Shown piece after piece: positions 19,127-27,971 of a stretch of 64,000 nt of DNA. The notes beneath the pieces were generated by a model. The model was not told the DNA's origin. It saw only the letters and a list, made by a program, of their open reading frames with translations, and did no database searches. The position numbers and the translations under genes were made by a program. Source of the DNA: Bacteroides bouchesdurhonensis. GTDB lineage: Bacteria; Bacteroidota; Bacteroidia; Bacteroidales; Bacteroidaceae. How positions within the stretch are numbered: position 1 is the first letter of the stretch; the number at the start of each line of letters is the position of its first letter. The stretch is taken from contig NZ_LT707006.1 in assembly GCF_900155865.1 (NCBI RefSeq), positions 4,008,577 through 4,072,576 on the forward strand, in the 5' to 3' direction.

Positions 19127-20023
19127 CTACAAATTCTTATTATGATGCCCCGCAAATCGCATAAAGACTTGAGATAATCCTCCTTCCTGCCCTTGCAACT
19201 GAACAAAATTAAATTCACGATTCATAGACATCTCTTTTATCTCAATAACACGCAAACTACCTGAAACCAGTTCTTTATGAACAGAACGAATAGAAACAAT
19301 TCCCATGCAATCTGTGTGTTCCAAAAAAAGTTTAATACTTTCTGTACTTCCAAGATACATCAGCACATTCAATGAAGAAAGTTTAAGATTATGCTGCAAT
19401 AAAGCACGTTCAAATACATCCAATGTACCGGAACCTCTTTCACGTAAAACTAACGGTATATTCAGTAAATCCTGAGGAGTTATTTCGTCCGATTTTATCA
19501 ATCTACTATTACTATGTACAACAGCCACTAGTTCATCCTTTAAAAAAAGCGTATATTTCAAATTAGGCAAGCGAAAAATACCTTCCACTAATCCTAAATC
19601 AATTCGATGTTCTTGCAAAGCTGTTTCTACCCCTCGAGAATTTCCGTTTAAAAGAGATAAATTGATCTGAGGAAACTGAGAAATAAAATTAGCTAATAAA
19701 GGTGGAAGAACATATTGAGCAATAGTAGTACTGGCTCCTAACCTTAATTCACCGATATATTCATTATGTAATAAATGCATTTCATATTCCAGCTGCTTAT
19801 AATCATCCAGGATTTTCTCACTGTGTTTCAACAACAGTCTCCCCGCCTCAGTCAATAGAATCTTACTTCCCTGACGCTCAAACAAACGTGCCTGATAGAA
19901 ATTTTCCAATTCCTGAATATGTTTAGTAATAGCAGGCTGGCTGACAAACAATTCTTGCGAAGCCTTTGTGAAACTCAGATTCTTCGCTACGCTCTGAAAT
20001 ACTTTTAAACGAAAATCAGACAT
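19127..20023 (-). CDS. LysR-family transcriptional regulator
   Basis: 298 residues. N-terminal winged HTH (residues 1-60: NLSFTKASQELFVSQPAITK then HIQELENFYQARLFER), linker helix, and a periplasmic-binding-protein-like effector domain (LRLGASTTIAQYVLPPLLANF at about 92-112; LREL/GSGTLDVFE near 190). The closest well-known type is the CysB/YeiE branch. Together with the YeiH-type exporter it suggests control by a sulfur-containing small molecule; this is inferred from gene order only. A predicted -7 box TAAATTTG lies at 20046-20053 on the minus strand. Confidence 0.93.
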   Translation of the reverse strand: MSDFRLKVFQSVAKNLSFTKASQELFVSQPAITKHIQELENFYQARLFERQGSKILLTEAGRLLLKHSEKILDDYKQLEYEMHLLHNEYIGELRLGASTTIAQYVLPPLLANFISQFPQINLSLLNGNSRGVETALQEHRIDLGLVEGIFRLPNLKYTLFLKDELVAVVHSNSRLIKSDEITPQDLLNIPLVLRERGSGTLDVFERALLQHNLKLSSLNVLMYLGSTESIKLFLEHTDCMGIVSIRSVHKELVSGSLRVIEIKEMSMNREFNFVQLQGQEGGLSQVFMRFAGHHNKNL

Positions 20024-20064
20024 TGAGCTAACTATTTTAATTGTTCAAATTTAGCTGAAACCAA

Positions 20065-20658
20065 CTATTGTAATTCGTCAGCTCTAATACCCATCGCTTG
20101 CATAACAGGAAAAGCCAACATATCCCACTTATACTCTACAGGTATTTTCGGTTCATTCATTCGAAATTGGATAACCTCTTTCTCCTTTATTTCATTTAAA
20201 GCCATTATTACTTTATCTTCATATTCCTCATTAAAAGAGATAACAATTATTTTCTTCACATCCGCCGAATCAGAAATAATTGATAACAGATCCAGAAATA
20301 AATCTTCTCTGGAAACCATTCCTTCTGAAGGAACACTAGCAAACAAATATTCTCCGTACGGACTTTGAAATGCAACTCCATTCAATTCATTCTCCAGGTC
20401 AGAAGGTTGGCAATTTTGCAGTTTACTAGAATTCTTATCATAAACAAAAAGAAATTGCACCTCATTCTTCCCTTCAACGATTCCTGCATCTAAAGTCAGA
20501 TAGGTGGTTAGCATAGAAAGGTCTATTTCCTGCAAAGCGCGTTGCAGAGTCTCTTCAAAATACCCTTTCATATCCATAATCACAAAATTCAAAAAAGCAG
20601 CATCTATTAATACCACAGTTTCCGAAAGCTTTATTTGAGGTTTATTAGTCATATACAT
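20065..20658 (-). CDS. Conserved protein of unknown function
   Basis: 197 residues, soluble, no signal peptide. The sequence alternates hydrophobic strands (ETVVLIDAAFLNFVIMDMKG, VQFLFVYD, KKIIVISFNEEYEDKV) with acidic helices and looks like an alpha/beta protein. I do not recognise the family. Two ATGs (codons 1 and 3) are possible starts. It is divergent from clpB across a 314-bp region with unusual repeats, so it may share heat-shock control; that is speculation. Confidence 0.6.
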   Translation of the reverse strand: MYMTNKPQIKLSETVVLIDAAFLNFVIMDMKGYFEETLQRALQEIDLSMLTTYLTLDAGIVEGKNEVQFLFVYDKNSSKLQNCQPSDLENELNGVAFQSPYGEYLFASVPSEGMVSREDLFLDLLSIISDSADVKKIIVISFNEEYEDKVIMALNEIKEKEVIQFRMNEPKIPVEYKWDMLAFPVMQAMGIRADELQ

Positions 20659-20972
20659 TATTATATTGATACAGCGGATAAAGATACTACATTACTTTTA
20701 TTTATAAGCCTTACAAGATTCATTTTCTTTCATTAAATAACGTGTTTCCCTAAACGTACATGTACGTCCGGGTACAAACAGTTATTAGAAAACATACAAA
20801 GACACTAATAACATCTTGTAGTAAATTCGTCAGTATCATCCAGTTAAAAGAAGTCATTTTGTCTTTAAACTTCTAATAACAAATGAAATTTTGTCGTATT
20901 TTCCTACTTGGCAAATCTTTTGCGCCCTTTAAGGTGTTATTAGAAACATGAAAAAGAAAGGAGAACAACGAT
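20659..20972. promoter_or_regulatory. Divergent promoter region of clpB with repeated TTCTAATAAC-type motif
   Basis: The octamer GTTATTAG occurs at 20781-20788 and 20936-20943, and its complement CTAATAAC at 20805-20812 and 20873-20880. The last two extend to an 11-bp perfect inverted pair, TTCTAATAACA (20871) and TGTTATTAGAA (20935). A 14-bp perfect palindrome ACGTACATGTACGT sits at 20754-20767. A possible clpB promoter (TTTTG near 20889; AATCTTTTG near 20914) lies between the inner motif copies. This is not a CIRCE element. Confidence 0.5.
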
Positions 20973-23561
20973 ATGAATTTTAACAATTTTACCATCAAAT
21001 CCCAAGAAGCAGTTCAAGAAGCCGTAAACCTGGTGCAAAGTCGGGGCCAACAGGCTATTGAACCTGTTCACCTCATGCATGGAGTGATGAAAGTAGGCGA
21101 AAACGTCACAAACTTTATCTTCCAAAAACTGGGGATGAATGGTCAACAGGTAACTTTAGTAGTAGACAAACAAATTGATTCGCTACCTAAAGTATCCGGT
21201 GGTGAACCATACCTTAGTCGTGAATCTAACGAAGTGTTACAAAAAGCAACACAGTATTCCAAAGAAATGGGTGATGAATTCGTTTCATTAGAGCACATTT
21301 TAATGGCCTTGCTAAAAGTAAAAAGTACCGTCTCCACCATCCTGAAAGATGCAGGAATGACGGAAAACGAACTTCGTAATGCTATCAATGAACTGAGAAA
21401 AGGAGAAAAAGTGACTTCTCAATCAAGTGAGGATACTTATCAATCACTGGAAAAATATGCTATAAATCTAAATGAAGCCGCTCGTAGCGGTAAATTAGAT
21501 CCGGTAATTGGTCGTGACGAAGAGATACGTCGTGTGCTTCAAATATTGAGCCGACGTACCAAAAACAATCCGATTCTGATTGGTGAACCAGGTACAGGCA
21601 AAACTGCAATTGTAGAAGGATTAGCACACCGAATCCTTCGGGGAGATGTTCCTGAAAACCTGAAAAACAAACAGGTTTATTCATTGGATATGGGAGCGTT
21701 AGTAGCAGGTGCCAAGTATAAAGGTGAATTTGAAGAACGACTGAAATCAGTAGTCAATGAGGTCAAAAAATCAGAAGGAGACATTATTCTGTTCATTGAT
21801 GAGATTCACACGCTGGTAGGTGCAGGCAAAGGTGAAGGAGCAATGGATGCTGCAAATATATTAAAACCAGCTTTGGCACGTGGGGAACTGCGTTCTATCG
21901 GTGCAACCACTTTGGATGAATACCAGAAATATTTCGAAAAAGATAAAGCTTTGGAACGTCGTTTCCAGATTGTACAAGTAGACGAACCGGATAATTTAAG
22001 TACAATTTCCATCCTGCGTGGCTTAAAAGAACGTTACGAAAACCACCATCAGGTTCGTATCAAAGACGACGCTATCATCGCAGCCGTAGAACTGAGTAGC
22101 CGTTATATTACAGATCGTTTCTTGCCGGATAAAGCTATTGATTTGATGGATGAAGCAGCCGCCAAATTACGTATGGAAGTAAATTCCGTTCCGGAAGAAT
22201 TGGATGAGATTTCACGTAAAATCAAGCAATTGGAAATCGAGCGCGAAGCCATCAAACGAGAAAATGACAAGCCTAAACTTGAAATTATCGGCAAAGAATT
22301 GGCAGAACTGAAAGAACAGGAAAAGTCTCAAAAAGCAAAATGGCAGAGTGAAAAGACTTTAATGGATAAGATTCAGCAGAATAAGATTCAAATTGAGAAT
22401 ATGAAATTCGAAGCGGATAAGGCTGAACGCGAAGGTGATTATGGAAAAGTAGCTGAGATTCGTTATGGTAAACTTCAGGAGCTAAACAAAGAAATAGAGG
22501 ATACTCAGAAAAAGTTACACGATATGCAAGGTGACAAGGCAATGATTAAGGAAGAAGTAGATGCCGAAGACATTGCTGACGTTGTTTCACGTTGGACGGG
22601 TATTCCTGTTAGCAAGATGATGCAAAGCGAAAAAGACAAATTGTTACATCTGGAAGAAGAACTCCACAAACGAGTAATCGGTCAGGATGAAGCCATTGAG
22701 GCTGTTGCAGATGCAGTACGTCGAAGTCGTGCTGGGTTGCAGGATCCGAAACGCCCGATCGGTTCGTTTATCTTCCTCGGTACGACAGGTGTTGGTAAAA
22801 CAGAACTTGCTAAAGCATTGGCAGAGTTCTTGTTTGACGACGAGTCTATGATGACTCGAATTGATATGAGCGAGTATCAGGAGAAACATAGCGTTTCACG
22901 TTTGGTTGGAGCACCTCCGGGATACGTTGGGTATGATGAAGGTGGCCAACTGACTGAAGCAATTCGTAGAAAACCTTACTCAGTTGTTCTATTTGATGAA
23001 ATCGAAAAAGCGCATCCGGATGTATTCAACATTCTCTTGCAAGTGTTAGATGACGGACGGTTGACTGACAATAAAGGTAGAGTTGTTAATTTCAAGAATA
23101 CCATCATTATCATGACTTCAAATATGGGAAGTTCCTATATACAAAGTCAGATGGAAAAATTGAATGGAGACAATAAAGAAGAAGTAATCGAAGAAACAAA
23201 GAAGGAAGTGATGAATATGTTAAAGAAGACCATTCGTCCGGAATTCTTAAACCGCATCGACGAAACTATCATGTTCTTACCGCTGACAGAGCCAGAAATC
23301 AAGCAAATTGTACTTCTCCAAATCAAGAGTATACAAAAGATGCTTGCCGAAAATGGAGTAGAACTTCAAATGACAGATACCGCTCTAGACTTCTTGTCTA
23401 AAGTTGGTTATGACCCGGAATTTGGTGCCCGTCCGGTCAAAAGAGCTATTCAACGCTACTTACTGAACGACTTGTCAAAGAAATTATTGTCTCAGGAAGT
23501 AGACCGCAGTAAGGCAATCATTGTTGATGCTAGTGGCGACGGACTAGTGTTCCGAAACTAA
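20973..23561 (+). CDS. clpB: ATP-dependent disaggregase ClpB (Hsp100)
   Basis: 862 residues, standard ClpB length. N-terminal Clp repeat domain (1-145), first AAA+ domain with GEPGTGKTA (about 206-214) and LFIDEIHTLVGAG, the long M-domain coiled coil that defines ClpB (about 400-530, KIKQLEIEREAIKRENDK onwards), and the second AAA+ domain with GTTGVGKTELAKA (about 605) and VVLFDEIEKAHPDV. It works with DnaK to resolubilise aggregated proteins. It is monocistronic with a strong terminator, and its upstream region carries multiple inverted motif copies suggesting dedicated stress control. Confidence 0.98.
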   Translation: MNFNNFTIKSQEAVQEAVNLVQSRGQQAIEPVHLMHGVMKVGENVTNFIFQKLGMNGQQVTLVVDKQIDSLPKVSGGEPYLSRESNEVLQKATQYSKEMGDEFVSLEHILMALLKVKSTVSTILKDAGMTENELRNAINELRKGEKVTSQSSEDTYQSLEKYAINLNEAARSGKLDPVIGRDEEIRRVLQILSRRTKNNPILIGEPGTGKTAIVEGLAHRILRGDVPENLKNKQVYSLDMGALVAGAKYKGEFEERLKSVVNEVKKSEGDIILFIDEIHTLVGAGKGEGAMDAANILKPALARGELRSIGATTLDEYQKYFEKDKALERRFQIVQVDEPDNLSTISILRGLKERYENHHQVRIKDDAIIAAVELSSRYITDRFLPDKAIDLMDEAAAKLRMEVNSVPEELDEISRKIKQLEIEREAIKRENDKPKLEIIGKELAELKEQEKSQKAKWQSEKTLMDKIQQNKIQIENMKFEADKAEREGDYGKVAEIRYGKLQELNKEIEDTQKKLHDMQGDKAMIKEEVDAEDIADVVSRWTGIPVSKMMQSEKDKLLHLEEELHKRVIGQDEAIEAVADAVRRSRAGLQDPKRPIGSFIFLGTTGVGKTELAKALAEFLFDDESMMTRIDMSEYQEKHSVSRLVGAPPGYVGYDEGGQLTEAIRRKPYSVVLFDEIEKAHPDVFNILLQVLDDGRLTDNKGRVVNFKNTIIIMTSNMGSSYIQSQMEKLNGDNKEEVIEETKKEVMNMLKKTIRPEFLNRIDETIMFLPLTEPEIKQIVLLQIKSIQKMLAENGVELQMTDTALDFLSKVGYDPEFGARPVKRAIQRYLLNDLSKKLLSQEVDRSKAIIVDASGDGLVFRN

Positions 23562-23580
23562 GATTTATCTGACATCATAA

Positions 23581-23620
23581 AAATAGCCGGTGTATCCTTC
23601 AAAGGTATACCGGCATTTTT
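23581..23620 (+). terminator. Terminator of clpB
   Basis: GCCGGTGTATCC / GGTATACCGGC stem (one G-T) followed by ATTTTTAT. Confidence 0.85.
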
Positions 23621-23683
23621 ATGATGCTAAGATACTAAAAAACAGCCGGAATACGGCATTGTATATGTTATAATTTGTTACAA

Positions 23684-24049
23684 CTACAACCCATGGAAAC
23701 CACTTCTTTTATAACGCCTGACCTTGCTGCCGTCCATTCCTTGAACCATCATCACAAGGTCATTCCAGAAGGTTTCAATCGCTTTAACCCGACCTTCCTC
23801 CGTATTTATGACCGGCAGATGGAAGTGCCCCTGTTCCAGTTTCATGTGGTATATCATCAGACCACCATATTCCATATGGAGGATTTTCATACAGGTACAA
23901 TTCGCATTGATAAAAATGAAAGCGTCACCGTCACGTACATTCTTTCCCATCTGGTTGGTCACGATGCCGCTAAGCGTATAAAAACTCTTACGCACGTCTG
24001 TCGGATAAGGGTAAAGATAATATCTGTTGGATGCATTCAAGGAAAACAT
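23684..24049 (-). CDS. tnpB: IS66 family accessory protein TnpB
   Basis: 121 residues with the canonical TnpB opening after a short lead: YPTDVRKSFYTLSGIVTNQM corresponds to the usual P-x-D-M-R-K-G-x-x-G-L motif, and a GGLMIYHMKLEQGHFHLP stretch follows, as in IS66 Orf2. TnpB is required for IS66 transposition with TnpA and TnpC, but its own role is unknown. It ends 4 bp from tnpA. It is probably inert here because tnpC is missing. Confidence 0.85.
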   Translation of the reverse strand: MFSLNASNRYYLYPYPTDVRKSFYTLSGIVTNQMGKNVRDGDAFIFINANCTCMKILHMEYGGLMIYHMKLEQGHFHLPVINTEEGRVKAIETFWNDLVMMVQGMDGSKVRRYKRSGFHGL

Positions 24050-24052
24050 AGG

Positions 24053-24409
24053 CTAACGGTTTGAATTCAAAAATATCAGGGTTTGCAATACCTCCGGTGA
24101 CAAAGGGCTGTTCAAGCGGACTGTGACACCATTGGGATAGGAGATCTCACATAGCGACTGGGGAATTGGCGACGGGCTGACCGGAGGTGCAGACAGCAGG
24201 GGTTTCTCTTTATGGGGAAGACTGACCTGTCCCTTACTGTTTACCTTGACCGGGATAAAGCCGCCTTTGCGCAACAGCTTGGAACGCCACTCGTAGAAAC
24301 GTTGGGGACGAATACATTCATTCGAACAAAAATCTATAACTGAAAGTCCGCTCGACTTGAAACGGGCATAAATAGATTCAAAATCTTCCATGGTCCATTG
24401 ATGGGACAT
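24053..24409 (-). CDS. tnpA: IS66 family accessory protein TnpA
   Basis: 118 residues. An N-terminal helix-turn-helix of the IS66 Orf1 type (SGLSVIDFCSNECIRPQRF, then YEWRSKLLRK) is followed by a Pro-rich linker and the C-terminal strand YPNGVTVRLNSPLSPEVLQT. It is upstream of tnpB in the usual IS66 order. It presumably binds element ends; the element is incomplete. Confidence 0.85.
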   Translation of the reverse strand: MSHQWTMEDFESIYARFKSSGLSVIDFCSNECIRPQRFYEWRSKLLRKGGFIPVKVNSKGQVSLPHKEKPLLSAPPVSPSPIPQSLCEISYPNGVTVRLNSPLSPEVLQTLIFLNSNR

Positions 24410-24480
24410 AATGATTGAACTTTTTTACTTTGGCTACAAAAGTAACATCACATTTTTAGAATGAAAGGGGGAGTTTATCG

Positions 24481-25095
24481 AATACTTACGACTATTTCGA
24501 CGGTGTGCAGTTCAGCCGCGACAAGGAGGCTTTGAACCAGTATTTCCGACAGATGACACCCAATGTCGGTTCGGTCGATTTCGAGGTTTATTCCGATGCC
24601 TATGCCGCCCTGTTCGACAAGATAGGTCCGGCGATATTCGTCACCCACTCGCAAGGCGGTCCCGTCGGCTGGCGGACGCTGCTGAAGACGGACAATATCC
24701 GGGCGATTGTTTCCTACGAGCCGGGCGGCGGCATTCCGTTTCCCGAAGGGCAGGTTCCCGAAGAGGGAAAGATATTGACCCTATCGAAGAAGACGGAGGG
24801 CGTGAAGGTTCCGCTGTCCGATTTTAGCAAGTACACCGAAATCCCCATCATCGTCTATTACGGCGACAACCTGCCCGAGACGGACGAACGTCCCGAAATC
24901 TACGAATGGACGCGCCGCTTGCATCTGATGCGCCGATGGGCGGAGATGCTCAACGATCTGGGCGGAGATGTGACGGTGATTCACCTGCCCGACATCGGAC
25001 TGCACGGCAATACCCACTTCCCGATGTCGGACCTGAACAATGTCGAAGTTGCGGACCATCTGTCAAAGTGGCTGCATGAGAAAAAATTGGATTGA
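24481..25095 (+). pseudogene. N-terminally truncated alpha/beta hydrolase
   Basis: The frame is open from 24460 without an ATG and becomes hydrolase-like exactly at about 24481 (NTYDYFDGVQFSRDKEALNQ), at the junction with the IS66 remnant. The remaining about 204 residues hold the nucleophile elbow THSQGG, an acidic residue region (YYGDNLPETDERPEI) and the late histidine LPDIGLHGNTHF, so the catalytic triad survives but the first part of the fold is lost. A GTG at 24505 could start a shortened protein. GC content jumps here relative to clpB. Relatives are exported or cytoplasmic esterase-like proteins. Confidence 0.75.
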
Positions 25096-25117
25096 ACATT
25101 ATAAAAGCATTTCCGGC

Positions 25118-25657
25118 ATGAAAGATTATATATTCGAGCTTGTGGAGAAAAAGGATTTAGAAGATATCTTCACCCTTTATGCGGAACGCATCCGTTGGAT
25201 GGATGCGCATGGGATAAAGCAATGGAACGTATGCCAGTATCTCGAACTCTATCCCTTGTCTTATTATCGGGAGCAGTACGAACACGGGAATCTCTATTCG
25301 CTCCGATACGCCGGAGACGATCTGCCGGTCGGGGCTGTCGTTCTCAGGAAGAGCGATGAACGATGGCCGGACAAAACCGGCGTTCCGGCATATTATATCC
25401 ACAATCTCGTTACCCGCCCCGGCATCAAAGGGGCGGGAGTATGTATCCTCGCAGAAACAGAGAGGCTTGCCATTGAACATGGCAAACGTTTCGTTTGTCT
25501 GGATTGCGCCGTCGATAATGCGGCTCTGAACGAGTATTACGCCTCCAAAGGCTATGCGGAGGTCGGCGAGTTCATTGAAGGCAGTTATTGCGGCATGCGC
25601 CGGGAAAAGGTGTTGCCACAGTCCTGTCCGACAGATTATTTCCGTGCCGTTTTCTGA
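25118..25657 (+). CDS. GNAT-family N-acetyltransferase
   Basis: The frame runs from 25040, but ATG 25118 (MKDYIFELVEKKDLEDIF) is the better start because the earlier part overlaps the hydrolase tail. About 179 residues with a GNAT fold: acetyl-CoA-binding region YIHNLVTRPGIKGAGVCILA (R/Q-x-x-G-x-G/A pattern) and C-terminal strand GKRFVCLDCAVDNAALNEYY followed by YASKGYAEVG. The substrate is unknown. Its 3' end overlaps the convergent AraC gene by 22 bp. Confidence 0.85.
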   Translation: MKDYIFELVEKKDLEDIFTLYAERIRWMDAHGIKQWNVCQYLELYPLSYYREQYEHGNLYSLRYAGDDLPVGAVVLRKSDERWPDKTGVPAYYIHNLVTRPGIKGAGVCILAETERLAIEHGKRFVCLDCAVDNAALNEYYASKGYAEVGEFIEGSYCGMRREKVLPQSCPTDYFRAVF

Positions 25658-26571
25658 ATGCTTGCGCAATACTCTGATGGAGTTATCCCGGTTTGTTTCT
25701 TGAACATCCGGCTCAGATGCTGCGGATATTCAAAGCCGAGCTTGTAGGCGGTTTGCGCAATCCCCGTGCCTGCTGCAAGCTCGTTTTTCACTCGTTGAAC
25801 AATATATTGTCGGATATAGTTACTTGCCGTATCGCCGGTCGTTTTCTTAACCATATCGCCGAAATAATTGGCGGACATACACAATTTGTCGGCGCAATAT
25901 TGGACGGTCGGCAAACCCTCCGACAACTGCCGGTTCTCCTCGAAATAATCCCGCAACAACGTGTCGAACTTCATCAGCATATCCGAGCTTTCCAACTTAC
26001 GGGTAAGGAACTGACGGTTGTAGAACCGCTGGCAGAAATTCAGTACCAGACCGATGTAGTTCACGATAATCGCATCTTGCACGGCATCGCGCATCCGATT
26101 GACTTCATTCCGTATCTGCCGCATCAGCGAAACGAGCATGTCATGTTCCTCGTCGGTCATGTGCAATGCTTCATTGATGCGGTAATCGAAAAAGGAGTAG
26201 CCCTTTATCGTCTTTTCCAGAGACGTACCGTGCAACAGGTCGGGATGAAAAAGCAACGCCCAGCCCGTCAGATTTATCCGCTCGCCATTGTCTTCCTTGC
26301 CGCCTACCTGACCGGGAGCCACGCAGATGATCGTACCTTTCTTATAGTCGTATTTTCCGCAGCCGTACTCCAGAGCTATATCCGCCTCATCATGAAAGAA
26401 AATGCCATAGACGCTGTAGTTGTTCAGACTATGGCGCACGGGCGATACGGTTTCATAATCGATGATACAGACCAGCGGGTGCTGTTCCGTTTGTCCGAGA
26501 TAGCGGCTGTAATCATTCGGATTTCTGACTTTCAGTATTTTGCTCATAAGGTCTATCAGTTTGCTATTCAA
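25636..26571 (-). CDS. AraC-family transcriptional regulator
   Basis: 311 residues. The N-terminal about 180 residues form a cupin-like sensory domain (IICVAPGQVGGKEDNGERIN, LTGWALLFHPDLLHGTSLEK). The C-terminal AraC double HTH includes YCADKLCMSANYFGDMVKK and IAQTAYKLGFEYPQHLSRMF followed by KKQTGITPSEY. It is divergently oriented to the redox operon starting at 26710 with a 138-bp gap, the usual position for a local activator. Similar AraC genes commonly sit beside flavodoxin/CMD-cupin operons in Bacteroidetes (from memory). It is part of the GC-rich block. Confidence 0.92.
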   Translation of the reverse strand: MNSKLIDLMSKILKVRNPNDYSRYLGQTEQHPLVCIIDYETVSPVRHSLNNYSVYGIFFHDEADIALEYGCGKYDYKKGTIICVAPGQVGGKEDNGERINLTGWALLFHPDLLHGTSLEKTIKGYSFFDYRINEALHMTDEEHDMLVSLMRQIRNEVNRMRDAVQDAIIVNYIGLVLNFCQRFYNRQFLTRKLESSDMLMKFDTLLRDYFEENRQLSEGLPTVQYCADKLCMSANYFGDMVKKTTGDTASNYIRQYIVQRVKNELAAGTGIAQTAYKLGFEYPQHLSRMFKKQTGITPSEYCASIQKTARK

Positions 26572-26679
26572 CTACAAAGATATTTATTTTTTGCCGTTAA
26601 AACGTGATAACCGTTCATAAATCAGTAAAAACGGTACGAACTGCCCGTTTATTGTTACGTCCGATTTTAGAGTTCCCCA

Positions 26680-26687
26680 TAATTTTG
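26680..26687 (+). promoter_or_regulatory. Predicted -7 box of the redox operon
   Basis: TAATTTTG matches TAnnTTTG, 22 bp before the first ATG, within the AraC/operon divergent gap. Confidence 0.5.
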
Positions 26688-26709
26688 CATCATAAAAGAA
26701 TAATCAAGA

Positions 26710-26922
26710 ATGAAGAACCGAAAAACAGACATCCCCGAAGAAATCTATCAGGATGAAGTCGTCCTTTTCTTTGCCGACCGTTACCATACTACGCCACAGA
26801 AAGTGCTGCGACGTTTTCTCGAACAATACAGTCACGCACCTGAAGCGGCACCCGAACCATTCCGGTTGGAAGAAAACGAAATGACGATCCTGCGGGATAT
26901 GCTTTCAAAAACGAATAAATAA
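26710..26922 (+). CDS. Small protein of unknown function heading the redox operon
   Basis: 70 residues, acidic, soluble: MKNRKTDIPEEIYQDEVVLF, then HTTPQKVLRRFLEQYS. It has helix-rich composition and no recognised domain. It precedes the flavodoxin lipoprotein by 7 bp and is therefore likely translated as part of the same message. The HTTPQKVL stretch looks like a small helical domain; function unknown. Confidence 0.6.
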   Translation: MKNRKTDIPEEIYQDEVVLFFADRYHTTPQKVLRRFLEQYSHAPEAAPEPFRLEENEMTILRDMLSKTNK

Positions 26923-26929
26923 ATGGAAT

Positions 26930-27967
26930 ATGAAAAAGATTTTATTGTTTACATGGATGCTGCTGACTGTAGTTTCGTTGTCAGCTTGTGGCGGCTCCGA
27001 TGACGAGCCCGTAACTCCCGAACAACCAGAAACGCCTGAACAGCCCGACGGCGGAGACAACGATGATAACCCCGATACACCGACACCCAGCGGCAACGGC
27101 AAATATTTGGTGCTCTACTGCTCGCGCACGAGTAACACCGAGCGTGTAGCGCAGTCGATTCGGACAACACTCGACTGCGACATATTGGAAGTAGAACCGC
27201 AGACGCCTTATGATGACGACTATAATTCCATGCTCTCCCGTGCACAGGAGGAGCTTGCAGCCATCCGGCAGGGCAATTATCCGCCAATTAAAACGTCGGT
27301 CGAAAATTTCGATGCCTATGACATCGTATTCGTCGGTTATCCCATCTGGTACGGCAGCATGGCAACTCCTATGCAAACCTTCCTGCATGAGCATGCGGAG
27401 AAACTTACCGGAAAACAAATCGCACTGTTCGCCACCAGCGGCAGTAGCGGCATTTCCATTTCGGTCAATGAAGCACGCAACCTTTGTCCAGATGCAACGA
27501 TAATCGACCGAACCCTGTTGTTGACCTCTTCGGAGCTTTCACAAATGGCAACCCGCATCCCGGCATGGCTCGAAGCAATCGGAGCAAGCCGGAACGAATC
27601 GGAGGCAACCTCCCTGAAAATGAACATCACGGTCGGCAACCGCACGATTACCGCCACCATAGAGAACAATGCCGCAGGCAGAGATTTCCTTTCCCGTCTA
27701 CCATTGGAGGTTACACTGAACGACTACAACAACACGACCGAAAAAATCTTTTATCCTTCACCGGCACTGAAAACCGAAGGTATAACGCGCGGTTGCGCCC
27801 CTACGCCCGGAGACATCACGATTTATGCGCCTTGGGGCAACGTGGCGATTTTCTGCAAGAGCTGGTCGCACAGTAATGATTTGATAAAGATAGGTCGTAT
27901 CGACGGGAATGGAATTGAAGCCCTGACGGTCGACGGCGATATACGAGTAAAAATAGAAAAACAGTAA
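26930..27967 (+). CDS. Flavodoxin-cyclophilin-like lipoprotein
   Basis: 345 residues. The signal peptide with lipobox VVSLSAC (Cys about 20) is followed by a Pro/Asp-rich tether (about 25-55). A flavodoxin domain follows (about 57-220: phosphate loop CSRTSNTERVA, FMN-stacking region GYPIWYGSMATP, ALFATSGSSG). A cyclophilin-like domain of the PF18050 type completes it (about 228-345: ITVGNRTITATIENNAAGRD, ending GRIDGNGIEAL). A membrane-anchored extracytoplasmic flavodoxin is unusual because classical flavodoxins are cytoplasmic electron carriers. Spacing to both neighbours is only 4-7 bp. Confidence 0.88.
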   Translation: MKKILLFTWMLLTVVSLSACGGSDDEPVTPEQPETPEQPDGGDNDDNPDTPTPSGNGKYLVLYCSRTSNTERVAQSIRTTLDCDILEVEPQTPYDDDYNSMLSRAQEELAAIRQGNYPPIKTSVENFDAYDIVFVGYPIWYGSMATPMQTFLHEHAEKLTGKQIALFATSGSSGISISVNEARNLCPDATIIDRTLLLTSSELSQMATRIPAWLEAIGASRNESEATSLKMNITVGNRTITATIENNAAGRDFLSRLPLEVTLNDYNNTTEKIFYPSPALKTEGITRGCAPTPGDITIYAPWGNVAIFCKSWSHSNDLIKIGRIDGNGIEALTVDGDIRVKIEKQ

Positions 27968-27971
27968 AATC

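Larger units (their letters stand above)
23640..24480 (-). mobile_element. IS66-family remnant (tnpA and tnpB only)
   Basis: Two IS66 accessory genes are present on the minus strand but the transposase gene tnpC, expected just after tnpB, is absent: the clpB terminator begins within about 70 bp. The other side runs directly into a truncated hydrolase gene at about 24480. No target duplication or clear terminal repeat was found, so both boundaries are approximate. Confidence 0.7.

Noticed and set aside
23675..24064. 129-residue plus-strand frame
   Set aside because: Mirror of IS66 TnpB, which has clear family motifs on the minus strand.
25693..26607. 304-residue plus-strand frame
   Set aside because: Antisense to the AraC gene, whose HTH motifs and codon pattern are convincing; long shadows are expected in GC-rich DNA.
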